Assembly: GCF_014649395.1 (NCBI RefSeq) | Contig: NZ_BMSY01000005.1 | Location: 372,001 to 436,000 of the forward strand | Source of the DNA: Streptomyces aureoverticillatus | GTDB lineage: Bacteria; Actinomycetota; Actinomycetes; Streptomycetales; Streptomycetaceae | Direction: 5' to 3' | DNA: 64,000 nucleotides | Shown: piece by piece, positions 35,182 to 42,618 of the stretch | Position numbering within the stretch: position 1 is the first letter of the stretch | Layout of the letters: every line of letters starts with the position of its first letter | Notes under the pieces: generated by a model | What the model saw: the letters and a program-made list of their open reading frames with translations, nothing else | Told to the model about the DNA's origin: nothing | Database searches by the model: none | Made by a program: the position numbers and the translations under genes

Positions 35182-36557
35182 TGTCTGCCGGGGGGAGGCC
35201 GACGGCGGGCGGCGAGGACGACCGGGGCGGCCTGCGCACGGCCCTCGCCGGCCTCACCACCCGGGGGCGGTCCTTCTTCGCGGCGGGCATCGCCGCGGCC
35301 GTGTGCGCCTATGTCCTCGGGCAGGGCGACCTGCTCCGCGTCGGCCTGCTCCTCGCGGTGCTCCCGCTGGTGTGCGCCGCCGTGCTCTACCGCACCCGCT
35401 ATCGCGTCGCGGGCAGCCGCCGGCTGTCCCCCGCGCGCGTGCCCGCCGGTTCGGAGGCGCGCGTGCACCTGCGGATGGACAACGTCTCGCGGCTGCCCAC
35501 GGGTCTGCTGATGCTCCAGGACCGGGTGCCGTACGTGCTCGGGCCGCGCCCCCGCTTCGTGCTCGACCGGGTCGAGGCGGGCGGCCGCCGCGAGGTGTCC
35601 TACCGCGTGCGCTCCGACCTGCGCGGCCGCTATCCGCTGGGGCCGCTCCAGCTCCGCCTGACCGACCCGTTCGGCATGTGCGAGCTGACCCGCTCCTTCT
35701 CGACGTACGACACCCTGACGGTCATCCCGCGCGTGGAGGCGCTGCCGCCGGTGCGGCTGACGGGCGAGGCCAAGGGGTACGGCGACGGGCGGCACCGCTC
35801 GCTGGCGCTGGCCGGCGAGGACGACGTGATCCCGCGCGGGTATCGCTACGGCGACGACCTGCGCCGCGTCCACTGGCGCTCCACCGCGCGCTACGGCGAG
35901 CTGATGGTGCGCCGCGAGGAGCAGCCGCAGCGCGCGCGCTGCACGGTGCTCCTGGACACCAGGGACGTGGCCTACCAGGGCGCGGGCCCCGACTCGGCCT
36001 TCGAGTGGGCGGTGTCGGGCACGGCGTCCACGCTGGTGCACATGCTCGAACGGGGCTTCTCCGTAAGGCTGTTGACGGACACCGGCAGTTCGCTGCCCGG
36101 TGAGGGCGGCGACGGCTTCGCGGGCGCGAGCCAGGAGACCGCGGACGCGGCCGGGCTCATGATGGACACGCTCGCCGTGATCGACCACTCGGACGGCGCC
36201 GGGCTCTCGCGCGCGTACGACGTGCTGCGCGGCGGGAACGAGGGCCTCCTTGTGGCCTTCCTCGGCGATCTGGACGACGAGCAGGCCACGGTCATCGCCA
36301 AGATGCGCCAGCGCAGCGGTGCCGCGGTCGCCTTCGTGCTGGACGGCGCGGCCTGGACGCAGGGGCCGGGGACGCCTCCGTCCCCGGCGGCGCAGCACCA
36401 TGTGCGGCTGCTGACCGAGGCGGGCTGGACGGCGGTCGCGGTGCCTCCGGGGGTGGCGCTGGTCGACCTGTGGCGGCAGGCGGACCACCTGCGCACCAGC
36501 GCGGGACCGGCGCCGACGGCGGGTACGGCGGGGATGGCGTCCGGGGGCTGGTCATGA
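35181..36557 (+). CDS. DUF58 domain membrane protein
   Basis: A 458-residue protein with two membrane helices near the N-terminus (about residues 30-70) and a DUF58 domain whose signature is YGDDLRRVHWRSTARYGELMVRREE (about residues 225-255), followed by a von Willebrand A-like fold. In MoxR-DUF58-transglutaminase operons this is the proposed client or adaptor of the ATPase. ATG at 35181 is 5 bases after GGAGG; a GTG at 35178 is too close. The start overlaps the moxR stop by one base. Confidence 0.9.
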   Translation: MSAGGRPTAGGEDDRGGLRTALAGLTTRGRSFFAAGIAAAVCAYVLGQGDLLRVGLLLAVLPLVCAAVLYRTRYRVAGSRRLSPARVPAGSEARVHLRMDNVSRLPTGLLMLQDRVPYVLGPRPRFVLDRVEAGGRREVSYRVRSDLRGRYPLGPLQLRLTDPFGMCELTRSFSTYDTLTVIPRVEALPPVRLTGEAKGYGDGRHRSLALAGEDDVIPRGYRYGDDLRRVHWRSTARYGELMVRREEQPQRARCTVLLDTRDVAYQGAGPDSAFEWAVSGTASTLVHMLERGFSVRLLTDTGSSLPGEGGDGFAGASQETADAAGLMMDTLAVIDHSDGAGLSRAYDVLRGGNEGLLVAFLGDLDDEQATVIAKMRQRSGAAVAFVLDGAAWTQGPGTPPSPAAQHHVRLLTEAGWTAVAVPPGVALVDLWRQADHLRTSAGPAPTAGTAGMASGGWS

Positions 36558-36649
36558 GGGGGCGGGACCATGCGGACGACTATGCGGACGACCATGCGGA
36601 CAGCGGGTCGCAGGAGGGGTTCGCGGTGAACCCGGGGGGTGCTTCATGA
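36554..36649 (+). CDS. Possible 31-residue coupled micro-ORF
   Basis: ATG at 36554 overlaps the DUF58 stop (ATGA), runs 31 codons, and stops at 36647-36649 overlapping the next gene's ATG (ATGA). Its body contains three 12-base units (36566-36577, 36578-36589, 36590-36601) coding DHAD-DYAD-DHAD. No family is recognised. It may be translated only as a bridge that couples the two large genes, or may be chance reading of a slippage-prone insertion. Confidence 0.35.
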   Translation: MRGRDHADDYADDHADSGSQEGFAVNPGGAS

Positions 36650-39060
36650 GTGGGCGTACGCGGCTGGCGCTGTGTGCCGCCGCCGCCACGCTGATGGCGT
36701 CGGGCGCGCTGCTGCCGCTCGTCGACACGTCGGGCTGGCTCGTCCAGGCGGCGATCCTGCTGGCGCTGCAGAGCGGGGTGGGCGGGCTCGCGCGCCGGGT
36801 GCCGCTGGCACGGCCGGTGACGGTGGCCGCGCAGGCCCTGGTGTCGCTGCTGCTCCTGACGCTGGTGTTCGCGCGGGAGCAGGCGCTGGCCGGGGTGCTT
36901 CCGGGGCCGGAGGTCTTCCGGCACTTCAGCATGCTGCTCGAGGCGGGCAGCGACGACGTCGGGCGGTACGCGATCCCGGCGCCGCTGACCGACGGCATCC
37001 GCCTGATGGTGGTCGGCGGCGTGCTCGTGGTGGGCCTCGCGGTGGACGCGCTGGCGGTGACGTTCCGTACGGCGGCCCCGGCCGGGCTGCCGCTGCTCGC
37101 GCTGTACTCGGTCGCGGCGGGCCTGTCCGAGGACGGCGCCGGGTGGCTGTGGTTCCTACTGGCCGCGGCCGGCTATCTGCTGCTGCTCCTCGCGGAGGGC
37201 CGGGACCGGCTGTCGCAGTGGGGCCGGGTCTTCGGCGGCGCGGCGCGCGCTCCCGGGCGGGTCACGGGCGGCCTGGAGACGGACGGCGGCGCCATCGCCC
37301 CGGTCCGCACGGGCCGCCGCATCGGCGCCGTCGCCCTCGGCATCGCGCTGGTCGTGCCGCTCGGCCTGCCCGCGCTCGACGGCGGCCTCCTCGACGGCTC
37401 GGGCGGGCCCGGGGGCGGCGACGGCGACGGGGGCGGCACGATCTCCGCGGTGAACCCGCTGGTCGCGCTCCAGGACAGCCTGAACCAGCCGGAGGACCGC
37501 GAGGTCATCTCGTACCGCACGAACGCCAAGAACACCCAGGACATGTACCTGCGGATCGTCTCGCTCGACCAGTTCGACGGCACCACCTGGAAGACCACGG
37601 TCCGCGACATCACGGACGTCCCCGCGCGCCTTCCGGACCCGCCGGGCCTGTCCCCCTCCGTCCGCAGGACGGAGATCCAGACGAACATCTCGGCCGACGA
37701 CCGCTACGCGCAGAACTGGCTGCCGATGCCCTATCCGGCCAGCCAGGTCCGCATCGACGGCAACTGGCGGTACGAGCCGGTGGGCCGCGCGGTCGTCGGC
37801 GACCGCGGCCAGACCACGCGCGGCGCGCAGTACAGCGTGAACAGCCTGGTGGTGGAGCCGACCGCCGAGCAGCTCGCGGCCGCACCCGCCGCGCCGTCGG
37901 GTCTGGCCCGGGAGTTCACCAAGGTCCCGGACTCGCTGCCGTCGGTGGTGTCGTCCACCGCCCGCCGGGTCACGGAGGGCGCGGCGAACGACTACGAACG
38001 CGCGGTGAAGCTCCAGGACTGGTTCGCCTCGGACGGCGGCTTCACGTACAACACGCAGGTCCGCGCGGGCAGCGGACCGTCGGCGATCGCCCGCTTCCTG
38101 GAGCAGAAGGAGGGCTTCTGCGTCCACTTCTCCTTCGCCATGGCGTCGATGGCCCGCACGCTCGGGATTCCGGCGCGCGTCGCGGTGGGCTTCACGCCGG
38201 GCTCGGCGCAGTCGAACGGCACGATGTCGGTCGGCCTGCGGGACGCCCACGCGTGGCCCGAGCTGTACTTCGAAGGCGTGGGCTGGACTCGTTTCGAGCC
38301 GACGCCGAACCGTGGCTCGGTGCCCGAGTACACCCGTGAGGAGGCCCCTTCCGAGGACTCCGAGGAGTCGGCCGTGCCCGCGCCGTCCACGTCGGCGGCG
38401 CCGTCGCCGACGCCCTCGCAGTCCACGGACTGCCCGCGCGACATGCAGCAGCAGGGTGGCTGCGCGAGCGCGATGCCGCAGCTCGCGGGGGGTTCTGACG
38501 ACGACGGGCCGCCGATCGGCTGGATCGTCGGCGGGGCGCTGCTTGCGCTTGTGGTCCTTGTGGTGCCGTCGTTGCCGATGCTGTGGCGGGCGCGGGTGCG
38601 CGCGGTGCGGCTCGGGAGCGGCGGGCGCACGGAGGCGGACGCGGCCGCGCGGACCCTGGCGGCGTGGCTGGAAGTCACCGACACCGCCTGGGACCACGGC
38701 ATCGCGCCGGACGAGTCGCAGACGCCACGCAAGGCGGCCGCCCGGATCGTCCGTGTCGGGCAGCTCGGCCCGGGCCCGGCGGAGTCCGTCCACCGGGTGG
38801 CGGCGGCGGTGGAGCAGGTGTTGTACGCGCCGCGGCCGCAGCACACGCAGGGGCTCGGGGACGAGGTGCGGCGGCTGCGGGAGGGGCTGCGTGCCTCCGC
38901 CGGCCGGTCGACGCGGCTGCGGGCGACGGTCGCTCCGCGTTCGGCCGCCCGGGTGGTGTGGGCGGCGTCGGACCGCTGGGCGGCGGTGCGCACCCGCTGG
39001 TCGCGGTGGGCGGCCAGGCGCTGGGCGGCGCTGCGGAGGCCGGCCCGGCAGGAGGGCTGA
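36646..39060 (+). CDS. TgpA-type transglutaminase-like membrane protein (DUF3488)
   Basis: An 804-residue protein with about six or seven N-terminal membrane helices (to residue ~250), an extracytoplasmic transglutaminase-like domain and a final helix (about 625-648, GWIVGGALLALVVLVV) before a basic cytoplasmic tail. The catalytic Cys is in EGFCVHFSFAMASMARTLG and the His in DAHAWPELYF. The domain is followed by a Ser/Pro/Thr-rich linker with two cysteines. The substrate is unknown; context (MoxR, DUF58) suggests envelope protein processing or cross-linking. GGGGGG precedes the ATG. Confidence 0.92.
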   Translation: MSGRTRLALCAAAATLMASGALLPLVDTSGWLVQAAILLALQSGVGGLARRVPLARPVTVAAQALVSLLLLTLVFAREQALAGVLPGPEVFRHFSMLLEAGSDDVGRYAIPAPLTDGIRLMVVGGVLVVGLAVDALAVTFRTAAPAGLPLLALYSVAAGLSEDGAGWLWFLLAAAGYLLLLLAEGRDRLSQWGRVFGGAARAPGRVTGGLETDGGAIAPVRTGRRIGAVALGIALVVPLGLPALDGGLLDGSGGPGGGDGDGGGTISAVNPLVALQDSLNQPEDREVISYRTNAKNTQDMYLRIVSLDQFDGTTWKTTVRDITDVPARLPDPPGLSPSVRRTEIQTNISADDRYAQNWLPMPYPASQVRIDGNWRYEPVGRAVVGDRGQTTRGAQYSVNSLVVEPTAEQLAAAPAAPSGLAREFTKVPDSLPSVVSSTARRVTEGAANDYERAVKLQDWFASDGGFTYNTQVRAGSGPSAIARFLEQKEGFCVHFSFAMASMARTLGIPARVAVGFTPGSAQSNGTMSVGLRDAHAWPELYFEGVGWTRFEPTPNRGSVPEYTREEAPSEDSEESAVPAPSTSAAPSPTPSQSTDCPRDMQQQGGCASAMPQLAGGSDDDGPPIGWIVGGALLALVVLVVPSLPMLWRARVRAVRLGSGGRTEADAAARTLAAWLEVTDTAWDHGIAPDESQTPRKAAARIVRVGQLGPGPAESVHRVAAAVEQVLYAPRPQHTQGLGDEVRRLREGLRASAGRSTRLRATVAPRSAARVVWAASDRWAAVRTRWSRWAARRWAALRRPARQEG

Positions 39061-39090
39061 GCGGGGCCCGCGTGGGCGGGGCCGGACATG

Positions 39091-39129
39091 CGAGTGGGGG
39101 GTGACCGCCGGGCGGTCACCCCCCACTCG
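39091..39129. terminator. Terminator hairpin after tgpA-like gene
   Basis: A perfect 19-bp inverted repeat (39091-39109, 39111-39129) lies 31 bases past the stop. It reads the same both ways and could end both converging transcripts. Confidence 0.75.
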
Positions 39130-39152
39130 GGTGTGTACGTGTGCGCGTGTTG

Positions 39153-39208
39153 GTCGCAGAGGCTTTCAGGGGCCAGGGGGTCGAGGGGTCGCAGAGGCTT
39201 TCAGGGGC
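39153..39208. repeat. 21-bp direct repeat, two copies
   Basis: GTCGCAGAGGCTTTCAGGGG(C) occurs at 39153-39173 and 39188-39208 (period 35). A second diverged pair (CGAACGGC...GGGCTCCCGG) follows at about 39252-39310. The stretch lies between convergent genes and has no coding signal. Confidence 0.7.
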
Positions 39209-39339
39209 GGGGCAGGGCACGCGAGGAAGCTGCCGGGCATCCGACAGTCGACGAACGGCCGTCGGGCTCCCGGCGTCCGACCGCCGCCGAACGGCTGCCG
39301 GGCTCCCGGGCCCGGGTGTCGGTCCGGAGGCCGAACGGG

Positions 39340-39762
39340 CTACTGGCCGCCCTGCTGCTCGTCCCTGCGGCGCTGCCAGCGCTCTTCGATGCGGTCCATC
39401 ATGGAGCGCCGCTGCCGGGGCTGATGCCGACGGCCGGGTGGCGCGCCGGGACCTGCGGTGGCTGTGGCGCCGGGGGCCTGTTCACCCGGCTTGGGCGCTT
39501 TGCGCCAACCAGTGACGGCGAGCACGGCACACCCCAGCATGACGAGGAAACCCACTACGCTCACCCAGATCAGCTGGGCGACCATTCCGGCCATGAGAAG
39601 GGCAATGCCCACCAGGAAGCCCGCGACCGCTTGGTAGACCCGCTTCCGGGTGTACGTACGCAGCCCGCTTCCCTCAAGCGCTGTCGCGAACTTGGGATCT
39701 TCGGCGTACAGCGCTCGCTCCATCTGCTCGAGCATGCGCTGCTCGTGCTCCGAGAGCGGCAC
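39340..39762 (-). CDS. DUF3040 small membrane protein
   Basis: A 140-residue protein. MPLSEHEQRMLEQMERALYAEDPKFA is the DUF3040 N-terminal signature; two membrane helices follow (about residues 48-90), then a basic Arg/Gln-rich cytoplasmic tail. GTG at 39762 has GAGGAGGAC upstream, which fixes the start. The family is actinobacterial and of unknown function. Confidence 0.88.
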   Translation of the reverse strand: MPLSEHEQRMLEQMERALYAEDPKFATALEGSGLRTYTRKRVYQAVAGFLVGIALLMAGMVAQLIWVSVVGFLVMLGCAVLAVTGWRKAPKPGEQAPGATATAGPGAPPGRRHQPRQRRSMMDRIEERWQRRRDEQQGGQ

Positions 39763-40063
39763 GGAGTCCTCCTCATCGTGCAGTCGCCGGGGCGACCGGG
39801 GGGTCCCCTTCAGGATAGGCAGGGAATCGCCCCCGTGAAACCCGCCCCTCTGCGCCAACTTCGCCAAACCGGACTGCCAGGTCGCTCCGGCTCGCTGAAG
39901 CCTGCATTCCCCAGCGGCCGGTCCGTCATGCCGGACGGTGTCCCTCGATCATACGGCGCCCGTAGCCCGTTCGGGGGGCCTGTGGCGTACTCCATGTGCC
40001 GCTGCGCCGCTGATCAGCGAGCCGGTCCCAGCTGTCACACGAGCCCCGCGGGCCCGTCGGCGC
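39763..40063. other. Intergenic region before DUF3040 gene
   Basis: These 301 bases between two leftward genes should hold the DUF3040 promoter. I see no RNA gene, clear operator or strong terminator. Confidence 0.3.
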
Positions 40064-40909
40064 TCAGGCCTCGTCGGCCGCGGGGGCCGCGGTGGCCTCT
40101 GCCGCCCCGGGCGTCTCACCGAGCACGTGCAGTTGCGTGGCCACGGAGTGGAACGCGGACAGCTCGGCGGCGGCGGCCTCCAGCTTGATCAGGGCCTCCA
40201 GGGCGCCCGGCTCGGTGTCCACCAGGACGCCGGGGACCAGGTCGGCGAAGACCCGCACACCGTGTACGGCGCCGACGCGCAGGCCCGCACCCTGGACCAG
40301 CTCGGTCAGCTGCTCGGCGGTGAAGCGGCGCGGCACCGGGTCGCCCTCGCCCCAGCGCCCGGCCGGGTCGTCGAGCGCGCGGTGGGCCTCGCTGAAGTGC
40401 CCGGCGAGGGCGCGGGCCAGCACGGCGCCGCCGAGGCCCGCGGCGAGCAGGCTCACCACACCGGCCGGGCGCAGCGCGCTGACGACGTTCCGCATGCCTT
40501 CGGCCGGGTCGTCCACGTACTCCAGGACGCCGTGGCACAGCACCGCGTCGTACCCGCCGCGCTCGACGACGTCGAAGAGGCCGTGCACGTCGCCCTGCAC
40601 GCCGCGCACGCGGTCGGCCACGCCGGCCTCGGCGGCGCGGCGCTCCAGGGCGAACAGCGCGTTCGGGCTGGGGTCGACGACGGTGACGCGGTGGCCGAGG
40701 CGGGCGACGGGCACGGCGAAGTTGCCGCTGCCGCCGCCGGTGTCGAGCACGTCGAGGCCGCCGGGGGCACCGTGACCGCCGACGCCGCCGTCGGCTGCGC
40801 CGTCCGGCCCCTGTCCCGTGGCCTTGACCCGGCGGTCGAGGGCGTCCTTCAGGACGTCCCAGACCACGGCGGTACGGAGAGAAGCGCGGGGGCGCATCGG
40901 GTCCGACAC
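40064..40909 (-). CDS. Class I SAM-dependent methyltransferase
   Basis: A 281-residue methyltransferase. Motif I is LDVLDTGGGSGNFAVPVA, the acidic residue after beta-2 is in VTVVDPSP, and VLCHGVLEYVDDPA is motif IV/post-motif. The layout resembles the SmtA/CmoM group (tRNA cmo5U methyl ester formation), but substrate cannot be assigned. GTG at 40909 has GGAG upstream. A Gly-rich insert (residues ~28-42) precedes motif I. Confidence 0.85.
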   Translation of the reverse strand: MSDPMRPRASLRTAVVWDVLKDALDRRVKATGQGPDGAADGGVGGHGAPGGLDVLDTGGGSGNFAVPVARLGHRVTVVDPSPNALFALERRAAEAGVADRVRGVQGDVHGLFDVVERGGYDAVLCHGVLEYVDDPAEGMRNVVSALRPAGVVSLLAAGLGGAVLARALAGHFSEAHRALDDPAGRWGEGDPVPRRFTAEQLTELVQGAGLRVGAVHGVRVFADLVPGVLVDTEPGALEALIKLEAAAAELSAFHSVATQLHVLGETPGAAEATAAPAADEA

Positions 40910-41112
40910 TGCAGACTCCTCGGCGGGGCTCCGCCTGATCTACGGCGGGCTGTTCGGGTGCGGGCGGCCCCCACCCTATTGCCTGCGCGACCATGCCCCG
41001 TCACCCGCCGGCGGCGAACTCTCCGCCCGCCGCAGGCCGTCGGCGGCGCCCGCCCCGCGCGAGCGGCCGGGCCGCCCGCGGGGCGACGGGAGCGGCCGGG
41101 GGTCGGCCGGGA

Positions 41113-41640
41113 TCAGCCCGCGTCCGGCGGCTCCATTCTCGGCTGGGGAAGCACGGGCTGGAGGACGAGCATGCGCTCGACCAGGCGCAGGAACATCGCC
41201 ACGTCGCGCAGCAGGTCGTCGGCGTCGCGGACGGTCGCGGCGCCCTGGATGCCCGCCTCGGCGCGGGCCCTGCGGGCGGCGCCGGAGGCGAACAGGGCGC
41301 TCCACTCGGTCAGTTCGGGGGCTATTTCCGGGAGCACTTCCCAGGCGCTCCGGATGCGCTGCCTGCGGCGCGGGCTGAGCTCTGGGCGGCCGCGGGCGGC
41401 GAGGACCGCGGCGGCGGTGCGCAGGGCGGCGAGGTGGGCGGTGGCGTAGCGCTCGTTCGGAGTGTCCAGGTGCGCCGCCTCGTCGAGTCCGGCGCGGGCC
41501 TGGGCGAGCAGTTCGAGGGCGGCGGGCGGGGCCGAGGCCCGGCGGAGCACCGGGTGGACGTCGCTCGCGGGGCCGGTCAGTGAGGGGGCAGGGCCGAGGG
41601 CGCGGCGCCGGCGTGCGGCTGCGGCGTGGGTACTGGCCAT
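41113..41640 (-). CDS. SAV_6107-type HEPN domain protein
   Basis: A 175-residue mostly helical protein of the actinobacterial SAV_6107 HEPN family. ALELLAQARAGLDEAAH and NERYATAHLAALRTAAAVLA form the core helices; RYATAH fits the HEPN R-x4-6-H pattern, although its place in the fold is uncertain. HEPN domains with this motif are often RNases. The Ala/Pro/Arg-rich N-terminus looks disordered. ATG at 41640 follows AGGAGG. It is transcribed divergently from the ATPase/YhgE/TetR operon, 171 bases away. Confidence 0.8.
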   Translation of the reverse strand: MASTHAAAARRRRALGPAPSLTGPASDVHPVLRRASAPPAALELLAQARAGLDEAAHLDTPNERYATAHLAALRTAAAVLAARGRPELSPRRRQRIRSAWEVLPEIAPELTEWSALFASGAARRARAEAGIQGAATVRDADDLLRDVAMFLRLVERMLVLQPVLPQPRMEPPDAG

Positions 41641-41760
41641 GACGAACCTCCTGTCGTCTGTGTGACGGCGCAGTGGCCGTATGTGCCCATCGTGGAGTAC
41701 GCCACTGACAATCCGCCCTGACCTGCACCTTTGCCTCGATCGAAGGTTCGAGATAGCTTT

Positions 41761-41780
41761 TGCACTGACCAGTCAGTTCA
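41761..41780. promoter_or_regulatory. TetR-type palindromic operator
   Basis: ACTGAC-CA-GTCAGT sits inside a 20-base near-perfect palindrome (TG-N-ACTGAC-CA-GTCAGT-N-CA). It lies 32 bases before the GTG of the ATPase gene, next to the likely promoter. Its size and symmetry match operators of TetR repressors; the obvious ligand is the TetR protein encoded last in this operon. Confidence 0.75.
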
Positions 41781-41811
41781 AAAACTGTCGCAACCGTACG
41801 AGGGGGGACCC

Positions 41812-42618
41812 GTGGACGGTCCGCACGGCGCCGCCGTCAGCGCGGCGGACTTCGGCCTCAAGGGACCGCGGGGCTGGGCGTTCCGCGGGGTCGGGATCAA
41901 GGCGGAGCCCGGCGCGCTGATCGCGCTCGAGGGCCCGTCCGGCTCCGGCCGCACCTGTCTGCTGCTCGCGCTCACGGGACGTATGCGCGCCACCGAGGGC
42001 GCGGCGTCCGTGGGCCGCTTCCGGCTGCCCAAACAGCTCGCGGCGGTGCGCCGGATCAGCGCGCTGGGGCCCGTCCCCGGTGTCACCGACCTGGACCCCG
42101 CCCTGACCGTCGCCGAGCACCTGCGGGAACGCGCGCTCCTGGAGCGGCGGTTCGAGGGTTCGCTGCGCGGGCTGCTGCGGCCGCGGTCCGAGCGGGCCAC
42201 CGAGTCCCGGCTGCGCGTCGACACCGCGGTGCGGGCCGCCGGGCTCGACATCGAGGCGCTGCCCAAGGGCTCGCGGACGTCCGTGCGCGATCTGGACCGG
42301 CTTGAAGTGCTGCGGCTGTCCGTGGCGCTCGCGCTGATCGGCCGCCCCCGGCTCCTCGGCGTCGACGACACCGACCTGAAGCTCTCGGACGCCGAACGGG
42401 ACGAGGCCTGGGCCCTGTTGCGGTCCATCGCCGAGCGCGGGACCACCGTCGTGGCCGTGTGCAGCGAGGCCCCCGAGGGGGCGGTCGTCGTGCGCACCGG
42501 GGCCGGCGACACCGAAACCGCAGACGCCGAAGACGCCGGAAACACCGGAAACACCGGAAACGCCAAGGACAACGACAAGGAGACGGCGGATGCGGTCGCC
42601 GAAGCTCGCCACGCTTGA
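41812..42618 (+). CDS. Atypical ABC-type ATP-binding protein
   Basis: A 268-residue protein with a clear Walker A (GPSGSGRT, about residue 41) but weak later motifs. There is no LSGGQ signature; the position reads RDLDRLEVLRLSVALAL. The Walker B region is RPRLLGVDDTD without the usual D-E pair. TTVVAVCSE replaces the H-loop. It may bind ATP without normal ABC turnover. The C-terminus is a low-complexity Asp/Gly/Asn/Thr tail made by repeats of AACACCGGA. GTG at 41812 follows GAGGGGGGA. It overlaps the YhgE-like gene by 29 bases. Confidence 0.82.
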   Translation: MDGPHGAAVSAADFGLKGPRGWAFRGVGIKAEPGALIALEGPSGSGRTCLLLALTGRMRATEGAASVGRFRLPKQLAAVRRISALGPVPGVTDLDPALTVAEHLRERALLERRFEGSLRGLLRPRSERATESRLRVDTAVRAAGLDIEALPKGSRTSVRDLDRLEVLRLSVALALIGRPRLLGVDDTDLKLSDAERDEAWALLRSIAERGTTVVAVCSEAPEGAVVVRTGAGDTETADAEDAGNTGNTGNAKDNDKETADAVAEARHA

